This document shows, one piece after another, positions 8,103 to 14,959 of a stretch of 64,000 nucleotides of DNA (the stretch's first letter is position 1; every line of letters begins with the position of its first letter). Under the pieces are notes generated by a model. That model worked only from the letters and a program-made list of their open reading frames with translations. It searched no databases and had not been told where the DNA came from. The DNA lies in contig NZ_QBUD01000001.1 in NCBI RefSeq assembly GCF_003058085.1, positions 1 through 64,000 on the forward strand, given 5' to 3'. The translations under genes and the position numbers were made by a program. The DNA is from Yoonia sediminilitoris. GTDB taxonomy: Bacteria > Pseudomonadota > Alphaproteobacteria > Rhodobacterales > Rhodobacteraceae.

Positions 8103-9401
8103 ATGACCAATAATCATGACCGCTCCATCGCCTTTGTCCGCACCGAAGACGTGCCGGCAGCCCCGCCGCCGCCCAATGCGGCCGGGCCCACAAAATGGCT
8201 CAAGGACAATCTGTTTGCCACGATCCCTAACAGCATCCTGACAATCGTTGCTCTTCTGGTCATCTATCTGATCCTGCAGGGCACGCTGCCATGGCTGCTG
8301 AACGGGGTTTGGGTGTCGCCCAGCCTGTCGGTTTGCCGCGATATTCTAGACGGGGCGACGGGAGCCTGTTTTGCGGTGCTGACGGAACGCTGGAACCAGC
8401 TTTTGTTCGGTTTCCAGTATCCTGCCGATCTGTACTGGCGGCCGGGACTGGCGTTCATCCTGTTGTTCTTTGCAGCGGCGCCTGTCCTGTTCTTTGATCT
8501 GCCGCGCAAGCTGTTGATCTTCACGGCACTCTATCCTTTCATCGCCTTCTATCTGATCTGGGGTGGCTCGATCCTGACACCGATTGTGGCACTTGTGGGC
8601 GTCGTCGCTGGCGCGGCAGTGTACCAGAGATACGTCAAGGGCAGCTTTGCATTGGGCTTTTTCGCAGGCATCGTTGCGGCGCTGATTGTGTGGAACCTGG
8701 GCGGCCTGATCATCCCCGATGAGGAAATCACCGAAGGGGCGATGCGCTCGGTTGCAAGTCGTGATTTGGGTGGTTTCATGCTAAACATGATGCTGGGTGT
8801 GACCTGTGTGTCGCTGTCGGTACCGCTTGGGATCGCGCTTGCACTCGGGCGTCAGTCCAGCATGCCGCTGATCAAATACATCTGCGTGATCTTCATTGAG
8901 TTCATTCGCGGCGTGCCTTTGATCACCCTGCTGTTCGTGGCCAGCGTCATGCTGTCATACTTCTTTCCGCCCGAAGCGACGGTCGATCTGTTCCTGCGTG
9001 TTGTGATCATGATCACGATGTTCTCAGCGGCCTACATCGCCGAGGTCATCAGGGGCGGTCTGGCGGCGTTGCCAAAGGGCCAGTATGAGGCAGGCGACAG
9101 TCTGGGGCTGGATTACGCGCAGTCCATGCGGCTGATCATCCTGCCGCAGGCGCTGAAGATTTCCATCCCCGGCATCGTGAATGTGGCCGTTGGCCTGTTC
9201 AAGGATACAACGCTGGTTTCCGTCATTTCGATGTTCGATCTGGTCGGCATGATCCGCGGGCCAATTCTGGCATCAACTGACTGGCAGGGGATTTACTGGG
9301 AACTCTTCGGGTTTGCAGCACTGCTATTCTTCGTCGTCTGCTACGGCATCTCACAATACTCACAATGGTTGGAGCGCAGGCTCGCAACCGACCATCGCTA
9401 G
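8103..9401 (+). CDS. aapM: General L-amino acid ABC transporter, permease AapM
   Basis: A 432-aa inner-membrane permease, partner of AapQ. The N-terminus is cytoplasmic and proline-rich (APPPPNAAGP). Several extra membrane helices precede the core, as is usual for AapM. The core shows EFIRGVPLITLLF and the EAA loop GQYEAGDSLGLDYAQSMRL. The C-terminus ends YGISQYSQWLERRL, a family hallmark. Spacing to aapQ (3 bases) and aapP (15 bases) supports a single transcript. Confidence 0.93.
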   Translation: MTNNHDRSIAFVRTEDVPAAPPPPNAAGPTKWLKDNLFATIPNSILTIVALLVIYLILQGTLPWLLNGVWVSPSLSVCRDILDGATGACFAVLTERWNQLLFGFQYPADLYWRPGLAFILLFFAAAPVLFFDLPRKLLIFTALYPFIAFYLIWGGSILTPIVALVGVVAGAAVYQRYVKGSFALGFFAGIVAALIVWNLGGLIIPDEEITEGAMRSVASRDLGGFMLNMMLGVTCVSLSVPLGIALALGRQSSMPLIKYICVIFIEFIRGVPLITLLFVASVMLSYFFPPEATVDLFLRVVIMITMFSAAYIAEVIRGGLAALPKGQYEAGDSLGLDYAQSMRLIILPQALKISIPGIVNVAVGLFKDTTLVSVISMFDLVGMIRGPILASTDWQGIYWELFGFAALLFFVVCYGISQYSQWLERRLATDHR

Positions 9402-9416
9402 GAGGAGGCTTTTATC

Positions 9417-10184
9417 ATGGCCGAAGCAACACAAATGAAAGTCTCGGACGAGCTTGCGATCACGATCGAGAATATGAACAAGTGGTACGGCACGTTCCAC
9501 GTTCTGCGCGACATCGATCTGACCGTCTATCGGGGTGAACGCATTGTCATCTGCGGCCCGTCCGGGTCTGGCAAATCGACGCTGATCCGCTGCATCAACG
9601 CGCTGGAAGAACACCAGCAGGGCAAGATCGTAGTGGATGGGACGGTGCTGTCGTCTGATCTGAAAAACATCGACAAGATCCGGTCAGAGGTTGGCATGTG
9701 TTTCCAGCACTTCAACCTTTTCCCGCATCTGACGATTCTGGAAAACTGCACGCTGGCTCCGATCTGGGTGCGCAAGACACCCAAGAAGGAAGCCGAAGAA
9801 ACGGCGATGCATTTCCTTGAAAAGGTGAAAATTCCTGATCAGGCAAACAAGTATCCGGGCCAATTGTCAGGTGGGCAGCAGCAGCGTGTGGCCATCGCCC
9901 GCTCGCTTTGCATGAAGCCGCGTATCATGCTGTTTGACGAACCCACATCGGCGCTTGACCCTGAGATGATCAAGGAAGTGCTAGATACGATGATCGAACT
10001 GGCCGAGGAAGGCATGACCATGCTGTGTGTGACCCACGAGATGGGCTTTGCACGGCAGGTGGCCAACCGCGTGATCTTTATGGATCAAGGCCAGATTGTT
10101 GAACAGAACGAGCCAGAGGAATTCTTCCTCAACCCGCAGTCAGAGCGGACGCAACTGTTCCTGAGCCAGATTCTGGGTCACTAG
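9417..10184 (+). CDS. aapP: General L-amino acid ABC transporter, ATPase AapP
   Basis: A 255-aa ABC ATPase that powers AapQM. Walker A is GPSGSGKST, the Q-loop lies in [13 protein letters not shown], the signature is LSGGQQQR, Walker B is [15 protein letters not shown], and the H-loop is in [10 protein letters not shown]. Length and order match polar amino-acid ATPases. A strong AGGAGG ribosome binding site stands before the ATG. It ends the operon and a GC-rich hairpin follows. Confidence 0.95.
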   Translation: MAEATQMKVSDELAITIENMNKWYGTFHVLRDIDLTVYRGERIVICGPSGSGKSTLIRCINALEEHQQGKIVVDGTVLSSDLKNIDKIRSEVGMCFQHFNLFPHLTILENCTLAPIWVRKTPKKEAEETAMHFLEKVKIPDQANKYPGQLSGGQQQRVAIARSLCMKPRIMLFDEPTSALDPEMIKEVLDTMIELAEEGMTMLCVTHEMGFARQVANRVIFMDQGQIVEQNEPEEFFLNPQSERTQLFLSQILGH

Positions 10185-10192
10185 AACACCGC

Positions 10193-10218
10193 AGCGCCGG
10201 GCATTCGTCCGGCGCTGA
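10193..10218 (+). terminator. Hairpin at the end of the aap operon
   Basis: CAGCGCCGG (10193-10201) pairs with CCGGCGCTG (10210-10218) nine bases after the aapP stop codon. No long T run follows directly, so it may be a weak terminator or an mRNA 3'-end protector. It lies between the aap operon and the convergent guanidine operon. In 10219-10456 I recognise no gene. Confidence 0.55.
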
Positions 10219-10456
10219 CACGCGCTCATCCATCCTTTTTGGTCCCTTCTCTTGCGACGGATAGGCTTGATGAGTTCATCATGAAGGGCCCAGGAACGCA
10301 GCCGCGAGGGTCGTGTTGCGACTATGGGAAAGCGTGCTGACGGTCGGTGCGACGGCGGTTTCGACGGATCGTCTGGCCTCTTCCATTACGGAAAATGCAG
10401 CAGTTTCATCAGTTGAAACCTTATTTGTGCTTGTTAGACACCTGCCCGATGTCTGT

Positions 10457-10609
10457 TCAAAAGCGGTCTCGCCAAGCAACCAAGCCAGCCAGAGTAATCG
10501 CAACAAGGCCTGCCGCCAATGGAAGCGCCGACGCGACGATGACAACCTCTTGATGCGCGGCCGCAGGTGTGGCTGCGACGAGAACCATAAAAAATATTCC
10601 GGTCTTCAT
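10457..10609 (-). CDS. 50-aa hydrophobic protein, last gene of the guanidine operon
   Basis: A small open reading frame of 50 codons. It starts MKTGIFFMVLVAATPAAAH, which looks like a signal peptide with an AxA cleavage site before HQEVV. It continues with a hydrophobic helix (ALPLAAGLVAITLAGLVAW) and ends in a charged tail, RDRF. Its ATG overlaps the stop of the upstream histidine-rich gene (ATGA), the same junction type used elsewhere in this operon, which strongly suggests it is translated by coupling. I do not recognise a family. A small membrane partner in metal or guanidine handling is possible from context only. A truncated larger protein is the alternative. Confidence 0.6.
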   Translation of the reverse strand: MKTGIFFMVLVAATPAAAHQEVVIVASALPLAAGLVAITLAGLVAWRDRF

Positions 10610-11049
10610 TTGCCTATTGCCCCTGCGGCCTGGTGGCTTTTCATGAAGCTGCGCAAATCCTCGACGTGTTTTGTCCGCAAAGACACATAGATCAGTCCCA
10701 TATTAGTCCGCTCTGTCACCATCGGTCCCGGATAGGGCAGATAGCTGAGTTCGCGTGATCCGAAGGATGGCGACGCTGTACCTACTTGCCATTCGGTAGT
10801 CAGCGTGACGTCCACCAGCTTCATTGTCGGTCCGCCTTCGGGGTCGGCCATTTCCAAAGGCACGCCGGCGATGCGCAGATAGGACATTTTGTCTTTGGCA
10901 TCGATGAACCCTTCGATGAATTGTGTTGTCAAAACCTTCAGTTCTTCGGCGCGGTCCGCATCTGGCATGTGGCTGTGCAAGTGCTCGCCGTCATGCGCGT
11001 GGTTGTGCCCGATGTGACCGATATGGCCGTTCACGATATCATGTGGCAT
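10606..11049 (-). CDS. Histidine-rich protein of the guanidine operon (possible metallochaperone)
   Basis: A 147-aa soluble protein. The first 27 residues hold nine histidines (HIGHIGHNHAH and EHLHSH), a pattern seen in nickel or zinc storage and chaperone proteins. The remaining 120 residues (from about AEELKVLTTQFIEGFIDAKDKMSYLRIAGVP) match no family I know, including HypA and HypB. The ATG at 11049 follows GGAAAGAGG and overlaps the end of the hydrolase gene by 11 nt; the longer in-frame extension lies inside that gene. In cyanobacteria the guanidine hydrolase needs nickel and is encoded with HypA/HypB-like proteins, so a nickel-delivery role is a reasonable inference, not shown here. Confidence 0.78.
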   Translation of the reverse strand: MPHDIVNGHIGHIGHNHAHDGEHLHSHMPDADRAEELKVLTTQFIEGFIDAKDKMSYLRIAGVPLEMADPEGGPTMKLVDVTLTTEWQVGTASPSFGSRELSYLPYPGPMVTERTNMGLIYVSLRTKHVEDLRSFMKSHQAAGAIGK

Positions 11050-12283
11050 TGGACCACCTCTTTCCTTCGAATTCGCCGTGCGGAATGGTGACCGGTTTGT
11101 CCATATGCCGCTTATGTGCGCCCAATTTACCGGATGATACAAGCGAACCAAGGACATCAACGATAACCCGTGTGCCCATCAAGGCCGTGATTTCAGACTG
11201 ATCATAGGGCGGAGCGACTTCCACCAACTCCATGCTGCAAATCCCCTCGGCGGCAACTTTGCTGACGAGAGCCAATGCTTCGCGCGGCAGGAAACCGCCC
11301 GGCTCTGGCCAACCGGTGCCGGGGACAAAGCCACAATCGATGCTGTCGATATCAAATGACAGGTAAACCATATCGACCCCGTCCCACGCCATCTCGAGTG
11401 CCATCTCGACGGTCTTGTCGATCCCCATCTTTTCCATATCGCCCATGGTGATGATGTTGGTTTCGCGTTCGCGCGCGACCTTCACGGCCTCGCGCGGGAC
11501 CTGCCAGCCACCGATGCCGATTTGCACAAGGTTCTTTGCCGGTACGTTGGGCATATTGGTAGCATGGAACCAGGGTGTCGTATGCATGCGTTCATCAAGG
11601 TCTTTTTCCTGAATATCCGCATGGCGATCAAAGTGGATGATCCCGATCTTCTTGGAAGTGCATTCCGCGATCCCCCGCACACAGGGAAAACCGATGGAAT
11701 GGTCTCCACCAATCATGATCGGCAATGATCCCGATGACGACACATGGCTGACACCGCGTGTTATCTGGTCAAAGGTCTTTTCGATATTCGCGGGAATTGT
11801 AAAAACATCGCCCGCGTCACACAGCGTCATCTGTTCGCGTAGATCTACGCCCGTTTCATAGTTGTAGGGCGTGTAAAGCGCCGAGATCTTGCGCAATCCC
11901 TGCGGACCGAACCGTGTGCCCGCACGATACGTCGTGCCACCGTCAAACGGGATACCCAGAACAGTGGCGTCATAATCGCCGACCTCGGTCGCGTCTTCCG
12001 CATAGGGTGCCTTGAGGAAGGTATTGATGCCCGCGTAGTGTGGCAGCTCGCCGCGCGCAAAAGTCGGAATAGACTTATCCTCGATGCTGTCAGCACCGGT
12101 CAGCCCCATGCGCAGCGCCCATTTCTTTTCTTCATCCCAGCCGGTTTCAGGCAGCCCTTCTTCGGCCTGCATGGCTTTCCAGCCTCGCAGCTTCGTCAGG
12201 TCGGGGTGGTGATAGCGGCGGCTATCACCGATCTGATCGCGCGGATGATGTGAGCGCGTCCGATCAATGGGCCTGCAAAACAT
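11039..12283 (-). CDS. gdmH: Ureohydrolase, probable guanidine hydrolase (GdmH type)
   Basis: A 414-aa member of the arginase/agmatinase fold, about 100 residues longer than SpeB agmatinases. Metal-binding motifs are GGDHS (H195), FDRHAD (D219, H221, D223) and SFDID (D311, D313). Features that fit guanidine hydrolase (Synechocystis Sll1077 type) rather than agmatinase are the long N-terminal part with FARGELPHYAGINTF (76-90), DRHAD in place of the usual DAH-D, and PGTGWPEPGG (321-330). The product would be urea plus ammonium. A guanidine-I riboswitch at the head of the operon is the strongest support. The start at 12283 follows GAGGAGAAG and overlaps the ATPase gene by 20 nt. Annotation pipelines would call it agmatinase (speB). 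Confidence 0.85.
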   Translation of the reverse strand: MFCRPIDRTRSHHPRDQIGDSRRYHHPDLTKLRGWKAMQAEEGLPETGWDEEKKWALRMGLTGADSIEDKSIPTFARGELPHYAGINTFLKAPYAEDATEVGDYDATVLGIPFDGGTTYRAGTRFGPQGLRKISALYTPYNYETGVDLREQMTLCDAGDVFTIPANIEKTFDQITRGVSHVSSSGSLPIMIGGDHSIGFPCVRGIAECTSKKIGIIHFDRHADIQEKDLDERMHTTPWFHATNMPNVPAKNLVQIGIGGWQVPREAVKVARERETNIITMGDMEKMGIDKTVEMALEMAWDGVDMVYLSFDIDSIDCGFVPGTGWPEPGGFLPREALALVSKVAAEGICSMELVEVAPPYDQSEITALMGTRVIVDVLGSLVSSGKLGAHKRHMDKPVTIPHGEFEGKRWSNAT

Positions 12284-13031
12284 GTGTCTTCTCCTCAAGT
12301 GCTTGGAATGGGATGCCGCCATCGCGGGCATCAAAGTCGAAAGTAATCGTCGCGCCATAGGCGTTCGGGTCGTGAGGGTCCCAGCGCGGTTTGTCGAAAA
12401 CCAAGACGCGGTCGCCAAGTTTGAAGGCCTCATGCAGATCATGGGTGACCATAAAGACCGTCATCAGGGTCTCGGCCCGCAACTCGGTCAGGAACTCATG
12501 CATGGAAAGCCGCGTGCCCGGGTCAAGCGCGCCAAAGGGTTCATCAAGCAACAAAACCCGTGGGCGCGCCGCCAAGGCCTGCCCGATGGCCAACCTTTGC
12601 TGCATGCCGCCTGATAACGTCGCTGGATATTGATCGGCCACATGGTCCAAACCGCAGCGTGCCAGCGTTTCATCAGCGCGCGCCATGGCCGCCTTTCGTT
12701 CAGCCCCAAAGAACCGCCCCCACGGGCGGCGGAAGCTTCCGCCAGCCACGATATTGTCGCGCACTGTCAGATGAGGGAATACCGAATAGCGTTGAAACAC
12801 GACGCCACGATCAAGCCCGGGTTCGGTGGCGGGGGCTGCGCCTGCAATGCTGACGCTGCCAAACGTGGGGGTCTCTTGTGCCAGCAGCAACCGCAGAAAA
12901 GTGGACTTGCCACAGCCCGACGCACCAACAATCGAGATAAATTCGCCTTCTTCTATCTCGACATTGACGCGCTCTATGATTGGGCGCCTGCCGTAGGTTT
13001 GGAATACGTTCTTGACGGTGACAAAGCTCAT
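12264..13031 (-). CDS. NitT/TauT-family ABC transporter ATPase (guanidine operon)
   Basis: A 255-aa ABC ATPase of the SsuB/TauB/NrtD group. Walker A is GASGCGKST, the Q-loop region is VVFQRYSVFPHLT, the signature is LSGGMQQR and Walker B is VLLLDEPFGALDP. The ATG at 13031 overlaps the permease stop (ATGA). In Synechocystis the guanidine hydrolase gene is likewise near an ABC importer of this class, so the likely substrate is guanidine. Here the importer has lost its binding protein gene, so whether it still works is uncertain. Confidence 0.88.
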   Translation of the reverse strand: MSFVTVKNVFQTYGRRPIIERVNVEIEEGEFISIVGASGCGKSTFLRLLLAQETPTFGSVSIAGAAPATEPGLDRGVVFQRYSVFPHLTVRDNIVAGGSFRRPWGRFFGAERKAAMARADETLARCGLDHVADQYPATLSGGMQQRLAIGQALAARPRVLLLDEPFGALDPGTRLSMHEFLTELRAETLMTVFMVTHDLHEAFKLGDRVLVFDKPRWDPHDPNAYGATITFDFDARDGGIPFQALEEKTHVLQAH

Positions 13032-13840
13032 AGTCCCTCCTGCACCCAATGGAAGAAACGCCGCGATATCCAGCGCAGCCCCCAGTCAATCAAGAATGCC
13101 AAGATCGTGATCCAGATGACGTAGGTAAAAATGACATCCATTGCGAGGTAACGGCGCACCAGGAAAATACGATAGCCAAGGCCCCCGTCAGATGCGATCG
13201 CCTCGGCTGCGATCAAAAAGAGCCATGCAGGTCCAAGGGACAGGCGCACCGACTGGATCAATCGCGGCATGACTTGCGGTAATGCCACCCGGATGGCGAT
13301 GACCCAGCTCGAAGCGCCCAGAGTCTGGGCTTTGACCAGCAGTTCTTCCGGTATCTCGATCACGCGTTGGCTCAGATCACGGATCAGGAATGGCAATGTG
13401 CCAACGACGATCAAGACGACTTTGGATAACTCGCCCAGTCCAAAGACAATAAAAAGTATCGGCAACAATGCCAGTGGCGGGATCATGGACAAGACCGCCA
13501 CGAATTGCGCCAGAAAGCTTCGCACGAGTGGAAATAGCCCGATCAGCAGACCAAATAACAACCCGACGGACGCCGAGATTCCGATGCCAAGGCCAAGCCG
13601 TTGCAGGCTGGCCCAGGTGTCGTGCCAAAACAGGATACGCCCGGTGCGCCTGTCACCTTCGCTGACCAGACGTACCATCGTGTCCCATATCTTGTCAGGT
13701 GCGGGTAGCAGCTTGTCCTGCGGGTTCGCTGACAGCCGGATGTCAGAGCCGATTGCATAGGTCAAAAAGACGAATAAGAAGGGCAGCAACATCAAGAACA
13801 CCGCGAAAGGACGTCCAGGCTTTATGTTGATCAGGCGCAT
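13028..13840 (-). CDS. NitT/TauT-family ABC transporter permease (guanidine operon)
   Basis: A 270-aa inner-membrane permease of the SsuC/TauC/NrtB group with about six membrane helices. The coupling loop reads ELLVKAQTLGASSWVIAIRVALPQVMPRL. The first helix (FAVFLMLLPFLFVFLTYAIG) is followed by a periplasmic loop with LLPAPDKIWDTM. An ATG at 13840 is taken as the start; a TTG at 13858 in the same frame is possible. Neither has a clear ribosome binding site, and the ATG lies just after a strong hairpin, so translation may once have been coupled to the binding-protein gene whose stub ends at 13883. Confidence 0.87.
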   Translation of the reverse strand: MRLINIKPGRPFAVFLMLLPFLFVFLTYAIGSDIRLSANPQDKLLPAPDKIWDTMVRLVSEGDRRTGRILFWHDTWASLQRLGLGIGISASVGLLFGLLIGLFPLVRSFLAQFVAVLSMIPPLALLPILFIVFGLGELSKVVLIVVGTLPFLIRDLSQRVIEIPEELLVKAQTLGASSWVIAIRVALPQVMPRLIQSVRLSLGPAWLFLIAAEAIASDGGLGYRIFLVRRYLAMDVIFTYVIWITILAFLIDWGLRWISRRFFHWVQEGL

Positions 13841-13847
13841 ATGAAGC

Positions 13848-13875
13848 GCCCGCCGCAAGTTGCATCGCAGCGGGC
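13848..13875 (-). repeat. Hairpin between binding-protein stub and permease
   Basis: On the minus strand GCCCGCTGC (13875-13867) can pair with GCGGCGGGC (13856-13848) with one G-U pair and a ten-base loop. It starts a few bases after the stop of the binding-protein stub. Strong hairpins in the same place occur in the aap and mannoside operons of this window, which suggests a shared way of shielding binding-protein mRNA. Confidence 0.6.
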
Positions 13876-13882
13876 ATATTCC

Positions 13883-13996
13883 TTAGAGATCACCATCGGC
13901 CGCCATTTGCATGTAGGTCGTGTCAAACCGGAAGGTCACGTTCAATTGCTCAAAGTGGAATGACCGCGTGGGTGGCAACATGAAGCGCTGGTCAAA
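13883..13996 (-). pseudogene. 3' stub of the guanidine ABC transporter substrate-binding protein gene
   Basis: Reading the minus strand, 37 in-frame codons ending in TAA give FDQRFMLPPTRS, then FHFEQLNVTF and FDTTYMQMAADGDL. This looks like the C-terminal end of a NitT/TauT-type periplasmic binding protein, and it sits where such a gene is expected, directly before the permease. The rest of the gene (signal peptide and roughly 350 codons) is missing. The stub begins within about 15 bases of the end of the riboswitch aptamer, so one deletion probably removed the expression platform and most of the gene. The exact junction cannot be fixed without a relative for comparison. An ATG at 13981 would give at most a 32-aa peptide. 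Confidence 0.7.
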
Positions 13997-14004
13997 CCTG
14001 CACA

Positions 14005-14112
14005 GTAGCCTCCCGGGATTTTGCCCCGCCGTGTACCGAACCACCTGAGGGCAGACGGCGATAACTCTTGGACCTGACCCCAGCACGTGGGCGGAACCCT
14101 AGTTATCCTGCA
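14005..14112 (-). promoter_or_regulatory. Guanidine-I riboswitch (ykkC class)
   Basis: The minus strand carries the conserved blocks of the ykkC/guanidine-I aptamer in the right order: CTAGGGTTCCG (14102-14092), GGTCCAAGAG (14074-14065), ACACGG (14034-14029) and GGCAAAATCCCGGGAG (about 14025-14010). The helices also form. P1 is GATAACT (14108-14102) with AGTTATC (14066-14060), P2 is CCCA (14091-14088) with TGGG (14082-14079), and P3 is CGCCGT (14060-14055) with ACGGCG (14032-14027). This class binds guanidinium and usually turns genes on. It heads the operon with the hydrolase and ABC transporter. What remains of an expression platform after the deletion is unclear; GGGAGG at 14014-14009 is part of the aptamer end. 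Confidence 0.94.
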
Positions 14113-14118
14113 CTCTAA

Positions 14119-14147
14119 CCTAACGATGAGACCCAGTCGTCGCTCAA
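14119..14147 (-). promoter_or_regulatory. Possible promoter of the guanidine operon
   Basis: On the minus strand TTGAGC (14147-14142) and GTTAGG (14124-14119) are 17 bases apart and end a few bases before the first aptamer helix, where transcription would have to start. The -10 box is poor, so this is a position-based guess. Confidence 0.35.
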
Positions 14148-14282
14148 CTGTGACGTTCACCAATTCCCTTACTCACCTTGAACCTGCCTATTTTTCGGGC
14201 GAAATATTCAGACGTGCCTCTCCAGAAGGTCCAATAAGAACTGGTCAAGGCGATATTCATATGCACGAGGGCGTTCATTACA

Positions 14283-14545
14283 CTTAAGGCAACGGCAGCT
14301 TTTTCCCGCAGTGTGTGAATTCGACCCGGTTCTGATTTCGCGCCGTTTGCGCGTGATTGTCAGCAGGCCGGCGCGCTTCAGGATGGCGAGATGGCCAGAC
14401 GACGTTTATGGCTTTGCCACCAATCGCTCTGCTATCGTCAGCGCTGGAACGCCGTTGGCGCGGATTTCACCAATAGCCGAAATGCGGCCAATCGTGTCGG
14501 ATGGGCCACGGCGGCAAGGGTCTTGATGGCGGTTTCCTCTTTCAT
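14283..14545 (-). pseudogene. Broken ArsR-family transcriptional regulator
   Basis: The minus strand encodes pieces of an ArsR/SmtB winged-helix repressor in two frames. From an ATG at 14545 it reads MKEETAIKTLAAVAHPTR, then LAAFRLLVKSAPTAFQR and a stop. In another frame it continues NGVPALTIAERLVAKP, an in-frame TAA, then TSSGHLAILKRAGLLTITRK and REIRT. Together these cover the N-terminal helix, recognition helix and wing of an ArsR protein. A frameshift near 14450, the TAA near 14409 and an unrecognisable C-terminus show that it is dead. Confidence 0.75.
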
Positions 14546-14720
14546 GCTTCGTCAATGCCCGGCCCTGATGATTTTGGCTGGCGTTCATGGTGACGAATAT
14601 GAAGGCCAGATCTCGGTGGCAAACCCTGCGCGTACACTTGGTGCGCCCGATATCCGCGGGCGAGTGATCCTGCCTTTGGCAGATTATGCGGTCAATCTGC
14701 TCAATGCGTGGGTGTTTAAC
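14523..14720 (+). pseudogene. Remnant of a succinylglutamate desuccinylase/aspartoacylase-family deacylase
   Basis: The segment MILAGVHGDEYEGQISVANP, continued by ARTLGAPDIRGRVILPLAD, matches the zinc-binding N-terminal region of the AstE/AspA/DoeB deacylase family (the HGDEYEG block holds the His and Glu ligands). It is divergent from, and partly on top of, the start of the ArsR remnant, so sequence upstream has been lost. After about 14720 the reading frame drifts into sequence unlike the family. No intact gene is possible. Confidence 0.65.
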
Positions 14721-14959
14721 GGCGTCGGGGTGACCCGGCCCCGCACTCCCGTCGCACCAGCAGATCGGGCTATCCGGCGCATGCCCCCAGGAACCGCGTG
14801 AAGTCGCATCGCCCGCAAAACCCGCGCCGCTCACATCAGCACGCAACACTCGCCAAAAGCGCAATACCGCGAGAACGTTTTTGTCCGAGGGTCCAAAGCT
14901 GACACGGCAATAGATACTCTTTAAGCTGACAGGTAAACGATCTTTACAGGAGATTCTTC

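Noticed and set aside
10279-10456. Longer minus-strand frame covering the end of the guanidine operon (VSTDETAAFSVMEEARRSVE and beyond)
   Set aside because: It uses a different frame from the coupled 50-aa gene, has no ribosome binding site and matches nothing I recognise.
11039-12283. Agmatinase (speB) as the simple label for the ureohydrolase
   Set aside because: Length, motifs and the guanidine-I riboswitch favour guanidine hydrolase; no polyamine genes are linked.
14030-14100. GGACCTGACCCC-type sequence suggesting an insertion sequence end
   Set aside because: Read on the minus strand the same bases are part of the guanidine-I riboswitch, which explains them fully.
14087-14287. Plus-strand 66-codon ORF beside the riboswitch
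   Set aside because: It reads antisense to the aptamer start and upstream region, with no domain or binding site.
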